Source: an uncultured Paracoccaceae bacterium (GTDB lineage Bacteria > Bacteroidota > Bacteroidia > Flavobacteriales > Flavobacteriaceae). From it: a stretch of DNA of 64,000 nt. A model generated the notes under the pieces. It saw nothing but the letters and a program-made list of their open reading frames with translations, made no database searches and was not told the origin of the DNA. Position 1 is the stretch's first letter. Each line of letters begins with the position of its first letter. The stretch lies in contig CALSPC010000002.1 in the NCBI GenBank assembly GCA_943788135.1, positions 20,404-84,403 on the forward strand. The letters run 5' to 3'. Positions 7,588 to 17,267 of this stretch are shown here, in pieces. Both the position numbers and the translations under genes were made by a program.

Positions 7588-10440
7588 ATGGCCGAACAAA
7601 AACGCTTATTTCTTCTCGATGCTTATGCGCTAATTTTTAGAGGCTATTATGCGTTTATCAAAAACCCTCGAATAAATTCTAAAGGACTGGACACTTCCGC
7701 CATTCTTGGATTTATCAACTCGCTATTAGACGTGATCAAAAGAGAACGTCCAGACCACTTGGCGGTTTGTTTTGATAAAGGCGGCAGTAAAGACCGTGTT
7801 GAAATTTTTAAGGAGTACAAAGCCAATCGAGATGCAACGCCTGAGGGTATTTCCGTTGCAGTACCTTATATTTTTGAAATCTTAAAAGCCATGAATATTC
7901 CGGCGGTTGTCAAAGACGGCTTTGAAGCAGATGATATCATTGGAACCTTGGCAAAAAAAGCCGAAAAAGAAGGTTACAAAACCTATATGGTAACGCCTGA
8001 TAAAGATTTTGCGCAACTGGTTAGCAAGAATATTTTCATGTACCGTCCGGTATTTGGCGGGGGTTATGAAACTTGGGGCGTAGAAGAAATTAAAGCAAAG
8101 TTTGAAATTGAAGACCCCCTTCAAGTCATTGATTTTTTAGGGATGAAAGGCGATGCTTCGGATAATATTCCAGGCTTGCCAGGCGTTGGTGATAAAACCG
8201 CTAAAAAACTGCTTGCCCAATATGGTAGCATGGAAAATTTACTGGCAAATACGCACGAGCTTAAAGGGAAGATGAAAGAAAAAATAGAAGCCAATGCCGA
8301 GCTTGGACTCCTTTCTAAAAAACTGGCCACTATTTTGTTGGATGTTCCAGTAGAATTTGATGCCAAAAATTTTGAACTCACGGCGCCAGACTCTGAAAAG
8401 GTAAGCGCCATTTTTCAAGATTTAGAATTCAGACGATTAATCGATAATTTTAATAAAACATTTGCTGTTAATCCCCCTGAAAGTTCCGCTTCGTCATCAG
8501 AAGGGGCTGCTCCAAAACCTGCGGCTAAATCCGCCGTTACACCCACAACTGAAGCCGGAGCTGGACAATTTTCATTGTTTGGTGGAGACGAACCTTCAGC
8601 GGCAACTGCAACACAAAACTATGGCAGAGAAACGGCCACATCGATCCCTCATTTTTATCAAAATGTAACGGGTGATTTAGGCTTAAAACTCTTTGTTAAG
8701 CAGCTCATGAGTCAAACGTCAGTGTGTTTTGATACTGAAACAACAGGACTAAATCCGCTCACCGCTGAGCTCGTTGGAATTGCCTTTTCATGGGAAGCGC
8801 ATAAAGGATTTTATGTGTCGTTTCCAGAATCTTTTGACGACGCACAAAACCTAATTGAAGTTTTGAGACCATTTTTTGAAGCCACGCACATTGAAAAAAT
8901 TGGGCAAAATCTAAAATATGATTTAAAAGTATTACACAAATATAAAATTGACGTCAAAGGCCCTTTGTTTGACACCATGATTGCGCATTATTTGATCAAT
9001 ACCGACATGCGTCACAACATGGACGTTCTTGCAGAAACCTATTTAAATTACACGCCTATTCCGATTACTGATCTTATCGGAAAAAAAGGAAAGAATCAAC
9101 TTTCCATGCGCGAGGTGTCAATTGAAAAACTAACGGAATACGCTGTTGAAGATGCCGATATCACCTATCAACTCGCCAGTCATTTCAAAAAAGAACTGAC
9201 CGATGCAGAAACTCTAAAGTTATTTAATGCTATTGAAATTCCTTTAGTAAAAGTATTAGCATCGATGGAATTGGAAGGCATCAAGTTAGATATCGATTTT
9301 CTAAAATCGCTTTCAGCCGATTTAAATTCGGATATTGCGGCTCTAGAATCCAAAATATATGAGGCCGCTGGAGAACAGTTTAATATTGCGTCGCCAAAGC
9401 AATTAGGAATCATTCTTTTTGAAAAATTAAAACTGGTTGACAAACCTAAGAAAACCAAAACAGGACAGTATAGTACCGCAGAAGATGTGTTGTCGTATTT
9501 GGCAAAAGACCATGAAATTATTCAAAATGTTTTGGAATATCGAGGCCTCGCCAAACTAAAAAGTACTTATGTAGATGCGCTTCCAGAACAAGTTTTAGAA
9601 CGTACGGGACACATCCATACTGAGTACATGCAAACCGTAGCTGCCACTGGACGCTTAAGCAGTAACAACCCTAACCTACAAAACATTCCGATCCGAACGG
9701 AACGCGGTCGCCAAGTGCGAAAAGCCTTTGTTCCACGAAATGAAGAGTATATTCTGTTAGCCGCAGATTATTCTCAAATTGAGTTGCGTGTGATTGCCGC
9801 AATGAGCGAAGAAGAAACCATGATTGAAGCCTTTAAAAACGGTGAAGACATTCATGCCTCCACGGCAGCGAAAGTGTTTAATGTGCCCTTAGCAGAAGTG
9901 ACTAGAGAACAGCGTGGCAATGCCAAAACCGTCAACTTTGGGATTATTTACGGCGTGTCTGCTTTTGGTCTGAGTAATCAAACCGATTTAAGCAGAACCG
10001 AGGCGAAAGAATTGATTGAAACTTATTATGAAACCTACCCCAAACTTCGTAAATATATGAGTTCACAGGTCGATTTTGCCAGAGACCACGGCTATGTGAC
10101 AACCGTTTCAAACCGACGACGCTACCTCAAAGATATCAACTCACGAAATGCGATTGTCCGCGGTGCAGCCGAACGTAATGCCGTGAATGCCCCCATCCAA
10201 GGCAGTGCAGCAGATATCATCAAAATTGCGATGATTAACATCTATAACAAGCTCGAGGAAGGTGGCTTTAAAACCAAAATGCTCCTACAAGTGCATGATG
10301 AATTGGTTTTTGATGTTTACAAACCTGAGCTAGACGCCATGAAAACCTTAATTAAAGAAGAGATGGAAAACGCCTATTCCTTAAGTGTTCCCTTAGACGT
10401 GGAAATGGATATGGGTGTGAATTGGCTAGAAGCGCATTAA
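7588..10440 (+). CDS. polA: DNA polymerase I
   Basis: The 950-residue protein has all three PolA parts. Residues 1-290 form the 5' nuclease, with FLLDAYALIFRGYYAF, the acidic DGFEADDIIGTLA and the H3TH turn GLPGVGDKTAKKLL. After a low-complexity Ala/Pro/Thr linker (about 295-350) comes a 3'-5' exonuclease with CFDTETTG (~380) and YAVEDADITYQL, so proofreading residues are intact. The polymerase has motif A AADYSQIELR (~726), motif B RGNAKTVNFGIIYG (~775) and motif C QVHDELVFD (~900). Phe in motif B is the usual ddNTP-discriminating residue. It fills gaps after Okazaki processing and excision repair. Confidence 0.97.
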   Translation: MAEQKRLFLLDAYALIFRGYYAFIKNPRINSKGLDTSAILGFINSLLDVIKRERPDHLAVCFDKGGSKDRVEIFKEYKANRDATPEGISVAVPYIFEILKAMNIPAVVKDGFEADDIIGTLAKKAEKEGYKTYMVTPDKDFAQLVSKNIFMYRPVFGGGYETWGVEEIKAKFEIEDPLQVIDFLGMKGDASDNIPGLPGVGDKTAKKLLAQYGSMENLLANTHELKGKMKEKIEANAELGLLSKKLATILLDVPVEFDAKNFELTAPDSEKVSAIFQDLEFRRLIDNFNKTFAVNPPESSASSSEGAAPKPAAKSAVTPTTEAGAGQFSLFGGDEPSAATATQNYGRETATSIPHFYQNVTGDLGLKLFVKQLMSQTSVCFDTETTGLNPLTAELVGIAFSWEAHKGFYVSFPESFDDAQNLIEVLRPFFEATHIEKIGQNLKYDLKVLHKYKIDVKGPLFDTMIAHYLINTDMRHNMDVLAETYLNYTPIPITDLIGKKGKNQLSMREVSIEKLTEYAVEDADITYQLASHFKKELTDAETLKLFNAIEIPLVKVLASMELEGIKLDIDFLKSLSADLNSDIAALESKIYEAAGEQFNIASPKQLGIILFEKLKLVDKPKKTKTGQYSTAEDVLSYLAKDHEIIQNVLEYRGLAKLKSTYVDALPEQVLERTGHIHTEYMQTVAATGRLSSNNPNLQNIPIRTERGRQVRKAFVPRNEEYILLAADYSQIELRVIAAMSEEETMIEAFKNGEDIHASTAAKVFNVPLAEVTREQRGNAKTVNFGIIYGVSAFGLSNQTDLSRTEAKELIETYYETYPKLRKYMSSQVDFARDHGYVTTVSNRRRYLKDINSRNAIVRGAAERNAVNAPIQGSAADIIKIAMINIYNKLEEGGFKTKMLLQVHDELVFDVYKPELDAMKTLIKEEMENAYSLSVPLDVEMDMGVNWLEAH

Positions 10441-10698
10441 CTTTATAGCACTAAGGCGTTATTTGAATGGTCTTTTTTGTTTGGTTCTAAAATATTAAAG
10501 TCTTTATTTTTTGGAACCCTATTCTTTTTTTACTAAGTTTAACACTGATTTTGATCCCAAGTCTAAATCTTCATAAGCAGCTTAACCGAAGTTTTAGATT
10601 GTATTTTATTTGAATACCCTGTTAGAAAGGTTCTGATATGCATCTTTTTTGCGGATCTATAAACACAACAATTTGAGAAGAATATAGTTGTAAAGATT

Positions 10699-11055
10699 AT
10701 GAAAAAACGAATAAGACTATATAATTTTCTAATTGATTCAATACTATTTTATGTCCTTATACTGGTCATTTCAGTTCTCTTAAAAGAATATGTTGAAAGG
10801 CAGAATTTAAAATATTTAATGATTTTATTATATTATCTCTATTATTTTATTTTAGAATTAACAATAGGTCAGACAATTGGAAAAATAATTACTAAAACTC
10901 GAGTTGTTACAATTGATAATAGTGAAAAACCAAATTTTAAAAAAATATTTGTTAGGACAATATCGAGATTAATACCAATTGATTTAATATCCTATTTGTT
11001 TTCATCAAATGGAATTCACGATAGTTTATCCAAAACAAAATTAAAGAAAATTTAA
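10699..11055 (+). CDS. RDD-family small membrane protein
   Basis: The 118-residue protein has two or three hydrophobic helices and the RDD signature pattern: an early R/D pair (RLYNFLIDSIL), then ELTIGQTIGKIITKTRVV and RTISRLIPIDLISYLF, ending in HDSLSKTKL, which matches the family ending HD..s.T.V. The function of RDD proteins is mostly unknown; some act in ion or stress responses. It stands 258 bp after polA and 27 bp before a small lipoprotein gene, probably in one transcript with the latter. The 10441-10698 gap shows no gene. Confidence 0.65.
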   Translation: MKKRIRLYNFLIDSILFYVLILVISVLLKEYVERQNLKYLMILLYYLYYFILELTIGQTIGKIITKTRVVTIDNSEKPNFKKIFVRTISRLIPIDLISYLFSSNGIHDSLSKTKLKKI

Positions 11056-11082
11056 ATTAATTATTAACCTAAATCTTAAAAA

Positions 11083-11310
11083 ATGAAAAAAATGAAAACC
11101 GTAATTGCTATGGGATTAGCAGCAATAATGTTGTCGAGTTGCGCAACAGTATTTGGAGGAAAAGTAACTGCACACCAAAAAACAAAACCTTTAGCTGGTG
11201 AACAACAAAGAGAAATCCGTGTCGGAGCTTTAATTGCTGATGTTTTGCTTTTTTGGCCAGGAGCGATTGTTGATTTTGCTACTGGAGCAATTTACAAACC
11301 AAAAAGATAA
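11083..11310 (+). CDS. Small lipoprotein
   Basis: The 75-residue protein starts with MKKMKTVIAMGLAAIMLSSC, a lipoprotein signal with the lipobox cysteine at residue 20. The mature part is short and polar at first, then has a hydrophobic segment (VGALIADVLLFWPGAIVDFA) and a basic end (YKPKR). Many Bacteroidota genomes carry such a CATVF-type lipoprotein; no function is known to me. It follows the RDD gene and precedes a terminator hairpin. Confidence 0.65.
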   Translation: MKKMKTVIAMGLAAIMLSSCATVFGGKVTAHQKTKPLAGEQQREIRVGALIADVLLFWPGAIVDFATGAIYKPKR

Positions 11311-11333
11311 CTTTAAATAAAGTTTATAAAAAT

Positions 11334-11381
11334 TAGCAGATGAGAGCTAGCCCAAGACTGCGGTTCTTTTCTGCTATTTTT
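11334..11381 (+). terminator. Probable intrinsic terminator after the lipoprotein gene
   Basis: TAGCAGA (11334-11340) pairs with TCTGCTA (11370-11376), with a further GC-containing part inside, and is followed by TTTTTATTT. It lies 24 bp after the lipoprotein stop. Confidence 0.5.
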
Positions 11382-11427
11382 ATTTATAACCCCGCTAGCG
11401 CGCGCATTTTTTGCTCGTGCCTATTAA

Positions 11428-12639
11428 CTAAAGTTCCAAAGCTTTTTTAACATCTTCATTCATCAAGAATTCTTGTGGATTTTCGAGTGCTTCCTTCACC
11501 GCGACTAAGAACCCAACCGATTCTCTACCATCAATAATTCTGTGGTCATAGGATAGGGCAACATACATAATCGGACGAATTTCTACTTTACCAGCAATCG
11601 CTACAGGGCGCTCTACAATGTTGTGCATTCCAAGAATCGCACTTTGAGGGGGATTAATAATCGGTGTTGAAAGCATGCTTCCAAACACCCCCCCATTAGA
11701 TATGGTAAACGTTCCACCGGTCATTTCATCCACAGTGATTTGTCCATCACGGGCACGAATGGCCAGGCGTTTCACCTCGGCTTCTACGCCTCTAAACGAT
11801 AAATTTTCTGCATTGCGAATCACAGGCACCATGAGTCCTTTAGGACCTGAAACGGCGATACTGATATCACAAAAATCATAGGAAATCATTTCTTTGCCAT
11901 CGATCATAGAGTTAACCGAAGGGAATAATTTTAAGGCACGTACCACGGCAAGGGTAAAGAAACTCATAAACCCAAGTCCAACATCGTGCTTTTCTTTAAA
12001 GGTTTCTTTGTATTGTTTTCTCAATTCAAAAATTGGAGACATGTCAACTTCGTTGAAGGTTGTTAACATCGCCGTTTCATTTTTGGCCGTTACCAAACGT
12101 TCGGCTACTTTTCGGCGCAGCATAGAGAGTTTGGAACGTGACACACCACGACCCTCTACATTTATTGGTTGTCCCATTGCTGGGACGGCCTTGACAGCGT
12201 CATCTTTTGTGATGCGACCATCTTTGCCAGTGCCTGTTATTGCAGTGGCTTCAATGCCTTTTTCAGACAATATTTTCTTAGCTGCTGGGCTTGCAGATCC
12301 TGTAGCATAGGTCGTATTTGATGGTGTTTCAGCTTTTGGTGTTGCCGCCACTTCTGGGGTTGATGCCGCCACTTTAGGCGCATCTCCACCTTCAGGTTTT
12401 GTGGCACTAGTGTCAATCAAACACACCACAGCACCCACCTCAACTGCATCGCCGACTTCCGCTTTGAACGTTACCGTTCCACTGGCTTCTGCGGGCAACT
12501 CTAAAGTTGCTTTATCGCTATCTACCTCAGCAATAGCTTGGTCTTTTTCTACATAATCTCCTTCTTGAACTAACCATTCTGCAATTTCAACTTCTGTGAT
12601 GGATTCGCCTGGAGAAGGCACTTTCATTTCTAAAATCAT
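11428..12639 (-). CDS. odhB: 2-oxoglutarate dehydrogenase E2 (dihydrolipoyl succinyltransferase)
   Basis: The 403-residue protein has a lipoyl domain (1-77) with the lipoylated lysine K43 in [10 protein letters not shown], an Ala/Pro/Thr-rich linker, a peripheral-subunit-binding domain around 110-150 ([27 protein letters not shown]) and a catalytic acyltransferase domain ending in [13 protein letters not shown], with H366 and D370 as catalytic pair. It transfers succinyl groups to CoA in the TCA cycle. It follows odhA by 7 bp, so E1 and E2 are co-expressed. Length and domain order are typical of the succinyl (SucB) type. Confidence 0.95.
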   Translation of the reverse strand: MILEMKVPSPGESITEVEIAEWLVQEGDYVEKDQAIAEVDSDKATLELPAEASGTVTFKAEVGDAVEVGAVVCLIDTSATKPEGGDAPKVAASTPEVAATPKAETPSNTTYATGSASPAAKKILSEKGIEATAITGTGKDGRITKDDAVKAVPAMGQPINVEGRGVSRSKLSMLRRKVAERLVTAKNETAMLTTFNEVDMSPIFELRKQYKETFKEKHDVGLGFMSFFTLAVVRALKLFPSVNSMIDGKEMISYDFCDISIAVSGPKGLMVPVIRNAENLSFRGVEAEVKRLAIRARDGQITVDEMTGGTFTISNGGVFGSMLSTPIINPPQSAILGMHNIVERPVAIAGKVEIRPIMYVALSYDHRIIDGRESVGFLVAVKEALENPQEFLMNEDVKKALEL

Positions 12640-12646
12640 TGTGTGT

Positions 12647-15415
12647 TTATTTTAGTTTTTTTCTTTGATTATCTTTTGTCTTATCAAAAACAACATCTAT
12701 AACTTCTTTATGTCGTTTTTTGGAACGTGTGGAACTTCCTGCAGCCGGTGCACTGTAGGTTCGTCTTGAAGCTACGCGCCAGTTTTTGGCGTCATCGATA
12801 TGCATTAGCATGTGTGCATAGGCTCCCATATTTCTTGGTTCTTCTTGTGCCCAAACAATATCATCTGCATTTTTATATTTTGAAATCACTGCTTCAATTT
12901 CATTTTCAGGAAGTGGAAATAACTGTTCGATTCGAACTAAAGCAATATCGGTTCTGCCTAAGTTTTCTTGGGCTTCTAGTAAATCATAGTAGAATTTACC
13001 GGTTACAAACACCAGTGTTTTGACGTTTTCGACCTTGGCGGATGCATCGTCAATGAGCATTTGGAAACTTCCATTTGCAACTTCATCTACCGAGGATACG
13101 ACTTTTGGATGGCGTAATAAACTTTTTGGTGTGAATACAATTAATGGCTTTCTGAAATCGGCTTTTAATTGGCGTCTTAATAAATGGTACATATTTGCTG
13201 GCGTTGTACAATCGGCAATAAACATATTGTCTTTTGCGCAGAGCTGTAGATACCGTTCCATTCGTCCTGAGGAATGTTCGGCACCTTGACCTTCATATCC
13301 ATGTGGTAATAGCATAACAATACCGTTTGGCGTTTTCCATTTGTCTTCACCACATGAAATGTATTGGTCAATCATAATTTGAGCGCCATTACTGAAATCT
13401 CCAAATTGTGCTTCCCATATGGTAAGCGTATTTGGACTTGCCATGGCATAACCATAATCAAACCCCACAACACCATATTCTGATAATAGGGAGTTATAAA
13501 TATTAAATTGTCCTTGATTTGGACTTATATTTTTGAGAAGGATCACTTCTTCTTCACTGTCTTCAACTTTTACTACGGCATGACGGTGAGAGAATGTTCC
13601 ACGCTCGACATCTTGTCCCGAAATACGAACATTGAACCCTTCTTCTAAAAGCGATCCATAGGCTAAATGTTCGGCCATAGACCAGTCTAGCTTATCGCTT
13701 TCGAACATTTGTTTTCGAGCTTCAATCAAACGCGAAATTTTGCGTATAAACTTTTTATCTTCGGGAAGCGATGATATTTTTTTGGCTATTGCAACTAGTT
13801 TTTCTCTTGGATAAGTGGTGTCAATTGAGTCTCGCATCCGATTTGCTTTGGCTCTTGGAAAGTTTTTCCATGCCTCTTGCATAAACGGTGTGATGACGGT
13901 TTTATCTTCCTTTCGGGAGGTTACTAGTTCTGTTTCTAAAGAAGCCTTGTAATCTTGTTCAAGCTTTGAAACATAGTTGGCATCAATAATCCCTTCATCT
14001 CTTAATTTTTGAGCATAAATATTACGTGGATTGTTATGACTCGCAATGGCTTTATACAGTTTTGGTTGCGTAAAACGCGGTTCATCACCTTCATTATGAC
14101 CATATTTTCTGTAGCCTAATAAATCAATGAAAACATCACGCTTAAATTGCATTCTAAAATCTAAGGCGAATAAAATGGAGTGCACCACAGCTTCGGCATC
14201 ATCGGCATTGACATGAAGTACCGGAGATAGTGTCACTTTTGCAACATCGGTACAGTAAGTCGATGAGCGGGCATCAAGATAGTTTGTGGTAAATCCTATT
14301 TGGTTATTCACCACAATGTGAATGGTGCCGTTAGTTTTATAGCCATCTAACTGTGCCATTTGAACAACTTCATACACAAGGCCTTGCCCCGCAATGGCGG
14401 CGTCACCGTGTACCACAATTGGCAACACTTTACTCGCATCCTCAGCCTTTAATTTGTCTTGTTTTGCTCTGGTAATCCCTTCTACAACGGCGCCTACTGT
14501 TTCTAGGTGCGAAGGGTTAGGTGCAATGCTCAAATTGATGCGATTGCCATTATCTGTCAAGCGGTCACTCGTCCATCCAAGGTGGTATTTAACATCGCCA
14601 TCAAAAACCTCTTCTTCGTAATCTTTGCCATCAAATTCACTAAAAATATCACTTGCTGATTTTCCAAAAATATTGGTCAGTGTACTTAAGCGGCCTCGGT
14701 GGGCCATTCCCATGACAAATTCTTTGACACCATAGGCAGCTGCTTTTTCGATAAGGGCATCAATAGCAGGAATCAAAGATTCATTGCCTTCCAATGAAAA
14801 CCGTTTTTGACCGACATATTTTGTATGCAAAAAGGTTTCAAACGAAACCGCTTCATTTAGTTTTTTGAGGATATGTTTTTTTTCATCAGCAGAAAAACTG
14901 CCGTGATTATCGTTACTATTCAGTTTATCTTGAATCCATTGCCGCTCGTTCGGCCTTCGGATATACATGTATTCTACGCCGATGGCATCGCAATAAATAG
15001 CTTCGAGATGTTGTTGAATTACACGGAGACTTTGAGGTCCAATTCCGATAATATCACCCGCATTAAAAACAGTGTCTAAATCTGCTGAGGACAACCCAAA
15101 GTTTTCAAGACCCAATGAAGGTGTGTATTTTCTTCGATCTCTTACAGGGTTTGTTTTTGTGAACAAATGACCTCGAGTTCGGTAATCGTCTATTAATTTT
15201 ATGACTTGAAATTCTTTTTGAACATGCTCTGGAATTTGAGTTTTAACGCCTTCCACAATATCCTCAGAAACCTCAAAACTTTCGCTTCCAAAGTCATAGC
15301 CTTGAAAGAAGGCTTTCCAGCTCGGCTCTACACTATCGGGGTCTTGCTGATATTGTTCGTATAAATCCGCAAAATAGGCGGTGTGAGCGGCGTTTAAAAA
15401 AGAATACTTATCCAT
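12647..15415 (-). CDS. odhA: 2-oxoglutarate dehydrogenase E1
   Basis: The 922-residue thiamine-diphosphate enzyme begins with the E1o peptide [18 protein letters not shown], the N-terminal tag of SucA/OdhA. It continues with [27 protein letters not shown] and [10 protein letters not shown], which form the ThDP/Mg site, and a C-terminal transketolase-like region ([15 protein letters not shown]). It decarboxylates 2-oxoglutarate and passes the succinyl group to the lipoyl arm of OdhB, encoded next in the operon. A TATTTTTG element lies at 15461-15454, 38 bp before the start. Confidence 0.96.
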   Translation of the reverse strand: MDKYSFLNAAHTAYFADLYEQYQQDPDSVEPSWKAFFQGYDFGSESFEVSEDIVEGVKTQIPEHVQKEFQVIKLIDDYRTRGHLFTKTNPVRDRRKYTPSLGLENFGLSSADLDTVFNAGDIIGIGPQSLRVIQQHLEAIYCDAIGVEYMYIRRPNERQWIQDKLNSNDNHGSFSADEKKHILKKLNEAVSFETFLHTKYVGQKRFSLEGNESLIPAIDALIEKAAAYGVKEFVMGMAHRGRLSTLTNIFGKSASDIFSEFDGKDYEEEVFDGDVKYHLGWTSDRLTDNGNRINLSIAPNPSHLETVGAVVEGITRAKQDKLKAEDASKVLPIVVHGDAAIAGQGLVYEVVQMAQLDGYKTNGTIHIVVNNQIGFTTNYLDARSSTYCTDVAKVTLSPVLHVNADDAEAVVHSILFALDFRMQFKRDVFIDLLGYRKYGHNEGDEPRFTQPKLYKAIASHNNPRNIYAQKLRDEGIIDANYVSKLEQDYKASLETELVTSRKEDKTVITPFMQEAWKNFPRAKANRMRDSIDTTYPREKLVAIAKKISSLPEDKKFIRKISRLIEARKQMFESDKLDWSMAEHLAYGSLLEEGFNVRISGQDVERGTFSHRHAVVKVEDSEEEVILLKNISPNQGQFNIYNSLLSEYGVVGFDYGYAMASPNTLTIWEAQFGDFSNGAQIMIDQYISCGEDKWKTPNGIVMLLPHGYEGQGAEHSSGRMERYLQLCAKDNMFIADCTTPANMYHLLRRQLKADFRKPLIVFTPKSLLRHPKVVSSVDEVANGSFQMLIDDASAKVENVKTLVFVTGKFYYDLLEAQENLGRTDIALVRIEQLFPLPENEIEAVISKYKNADDIVWAQEEPRNMGAYAHMLMHIDDAKNWRVASRRTYSAPAAGSSTRSKKRHKEVIDVVFDKTKDNQRKKLK

Positions 15416-15549
15416 GAATTAATAATTCTATTTTTTCTTTAGAAAAATAAAAACAAAAATACGATTTTTAACGATTATGAAATATGAAATCGAGATAAAT
15501 ATCAAAGTATTTTAACCGATTTAAATATTTTTTAATAAAAGCGTAGCGT

Positions 15550-16524
15550 TTAGACATCTCGCGTCATGAGCTGCGTTCCAAAATCCTGAAGTATTTGCTT
15601 GTTTTTATCGGAAATCGTAAGGGCTTGCAACACCTCAAAGGCTGTTTTGGTATAGGATGTAATCGCTTTTTTGGTTGCTTCTGCTGAGCCTGAAGTCGTG
15701 AAAATTTGTTTTACAAGCTCTATTTTAGTTTTTGAATCCGTGTTTGTTGCATTAAATAAGTGTCTCAATTTTTGCTGGTCGTTTTCGGACGAAAACTCTA
15801 AGGCTTTTAAATATAAATACGTTTTTTTATTTTCAATAATATCACCACCTACTTGCTTTCCAAAGGTTTCGGGATTGCCAAAAGCATCTAAATAGTCGTC
15901 TTGTAATTGAAATGCAATGCCGAGGTTTTTTCCGAATTCATAACATCGGTTTTGATCCTCATCGGAAGCACCAGCTATAATAGCGCCCATTTTCATGGCC
16001 GCTGCAACCAATACTGCAGTTTTGTATTCAATCATTTTTAAATACTCTGCAATGGAAACCGCGTTTCGTGTTTCAAAATCAATATCATATTGTTGGCCTT
16101 CACAAACTTCTAAAGCAGTCTTGCTGAATAGTGTTAAGAGGTTTTGAAACGTCTCTGGTGGATAGTTTTCAAAAAGCTGATAGGCCATAATTAGCATGGC
16201 ATCGCCAGATAAAATTCCGGTATTTAAATCCCATTTTTCATGCACCGTTTGTTGGCCACGACGCAAGGGCGCATCGTCCATGATGTCGTCATGTATTAGA
16301 GAAAAATTATGAAACACTTCCACTGCCAAAGCAGCGTCAAGCGCTTTGTTTACATCACCCCCAAAACAATCGGCAGTCATGAGGGTTAGTATTGGACGTA
16401 AGCGTTTGCCTCCTAAATTTAAAATATACTGAACGGGTTCGTACAGGTTTTTGGGGTCACGTTCCGTATTATAGTCTTTTAAATAGCTTAAAAAATGCTT
16501 CTGGTATATTTCAATAGCTTTCAT
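15550..16524 (-). CDS. Polyprenyl (FPP/GGPP-type) diphosphate synthase
   Basis: The first aspartate-rich motif is LIHDDIMDDAPLRRG (D79-D84) and the second is FQLQDDYLDAFG (D209, D210, D213); GGKRLRP (38-44) binds IPP. The enzyme condenses IPP onto allylic diphosphates for quinone, carotenoid or undecaprenyl precursors; product length cannot be told by eye. I choose the ATG at 16524 (324 residues), not the longer frame from 16593, because family homology begins here and TATTTTTG ends four bases before this ATG, which predicts a leaderless message. Transcription diverges from tetR. Confidence 0.9.
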   Translation of the reverse strand: MKAIEIYQKHFLSYLKDYNTERDPKNLYEPVQYILNLGGKRLRPILTLMTADCFGGDVNKALDAALAVEVFHNFSLIHDDIMDDAPLRRGQQTVHEKWDLNTGILSGDAMLIMAYQLFENYPPETFQNLLTLFSKTALEVCEGQQYDIDFETRNAVSIAEYLKMIEYKTAVLVAAAMKMGAIIAGASDEDQNRCYEFGKNLGIAFQLQDDYLDAFGNPETFGKQVGGDIIENKKTYLYLKALEFSSENDQQKLRHLFNATNTDSKTKIELVKQIFTTSGSAEATKKAITSYTKTAFEVLQALTISDKNKQILQDFGTQLMTRDV

Positions 16525-16528
16525 AAAG

Positions 16529-16536
16529 CAAAAATA
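16529..16536 (-). promoter_or_regulatory. -7 promoter element directly before the polyprenyl synthase ATG
   Basis: TATTTTTG on the minus strand is followed by CTTT and then the ATG at 16524. A start five bases after the box would place the first base of the RNA on the A of ATG. This also decides the start codon. Confidence 0.55.
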
Positions 16537-16599
16537 AGTGAATTCTGCACACTTTGATATAAAGCGAAAACAATAAATGTTAAAAAATTGCAAAACTTT

Positions 16600-16627
16600 G
16601 GAAACTTTAATTGTTTTTAAAGTTTCC
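16600..16627. promoter_or_regulatory. 28-bp palindromic operator at the tetR promoter
   Basis: The arm GGAAACTTTAA (16600-16610) and its exact reverse complement (16617-16627) flank six bases, TTGTTT. The palindrome covers the TTG box (16611-16613) of the tetR promoter and ends five bases before its -7 box. Size, symmetry and position fit a TetR-family operator by which the regulator would repress itself and the downstream pump genes. Confidence 0.7.
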
Positions 16628-16640
16628 TGTTGTAGATTTG
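16611..16640 (+). promoter_or_regulatory. Promoter of the tetR-efflux operon
   Basis: TTG (16611-16613), 19 bp, TAGATTTG (16633-16640) is an exact Bacteroidota promoter. The ATG of tetR is nine bases after the box, so the leader is only a few bases long. Confidence 0.7.
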
Positions 16641-16649
16641 TACGCTGTT

Positions 16650-17267
16650 ATGAGAGAAAAAATTATATCAAAATCCGAGGAGTTGTTTTTGTCTTTGGGG
16701 TTCAAAAGCGTTACAATGGATGACATTGCAAGCGCAATGGGAATTTCCAAAAAAACAATTTACGCGCATTTTTCAACTAAAACAGCGCTTGTAGAGGTGG
16801 TCACATTTTCTGTTCTTGATCATATTTATGAGGGGATAGACAAAATAAACGCTTCCTCTATAAACCCGATTGAGGAGCTTTATGACATCAAGATGTTTGT
16901 GATGAATTATTTAAAAAACGAACGTGTATCTCCACAACATCAACTCAAAAAATACTATCCTGAAATTTTTGAACGCTTAAAAATAAAACAATTTGAAAAA
17001 ATGCATTCCTCTGTTGAAAACAGCCTTAAAACGGGCGTAGATATTGGGTTGTTTAGAGCAGATATTGACATTGCCTTTATTTCAAGAATGTATTTTAATG
17101 GTATGACTGGAATTCGAGATAATAGTATTTTTCCAGAAGCAATTTTCGACAAAAACTATCTTTTTGAAAGTTACCTCGAATACCATCTACGTGCGATTAT
17201 CACTAAAAAAGGATTAAACCTGCTCAATAATTATATAAAATCAAACCTAACATCTAATGCTTCATAA
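16650..17267 (+). CDS. TetR-family transcriptional regulator of an RND efflux operon
   Basis: The 205-residue protein starts with a TetR DNA-binding domain: IISKSEELFLSLGFKSVTMDDIASAMGISKKTIYAHFSTK is split over helices 1-4, with the recognition helix at MGISKKTIYAHF. The C-terminal ligand domain is variable and all-helical. The ATG at 16650 is chosen because the promoter boxes lie between it and the longer frame start at 16611. tolC begins 11 bp before its stop, so regulator and pump are translationally linked. The palindrome in the promoter makes it the likely autorepressor and repressor of the pump. The inducer is unknown. Confidence 0.87.
   Translation: MREKIISKSEELFLSLGFKSVTMDDIASAMGISKKTIYAHFSTKTALVEVVTFSVLDHIYEGIDKINASSINPIEELYDIKMFVMNYLKNERVSPQHQLKKYYPEIFERLKIKQFEKMHSSVENSLKTGVDIGLFRADIDIAFISRMYFNGMTGIRDNSIFPEAIFDKNYLFESYLEYHLRAIITKKGLNLLNNYIKSNLTSNAS

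Noticed and set aside
15550..16593. Longer start for the polyprenyl synthase (347 residues)
   Set aside because: The extra 23 residues are not conserved and would begin upstream of the promoter box at 16529.
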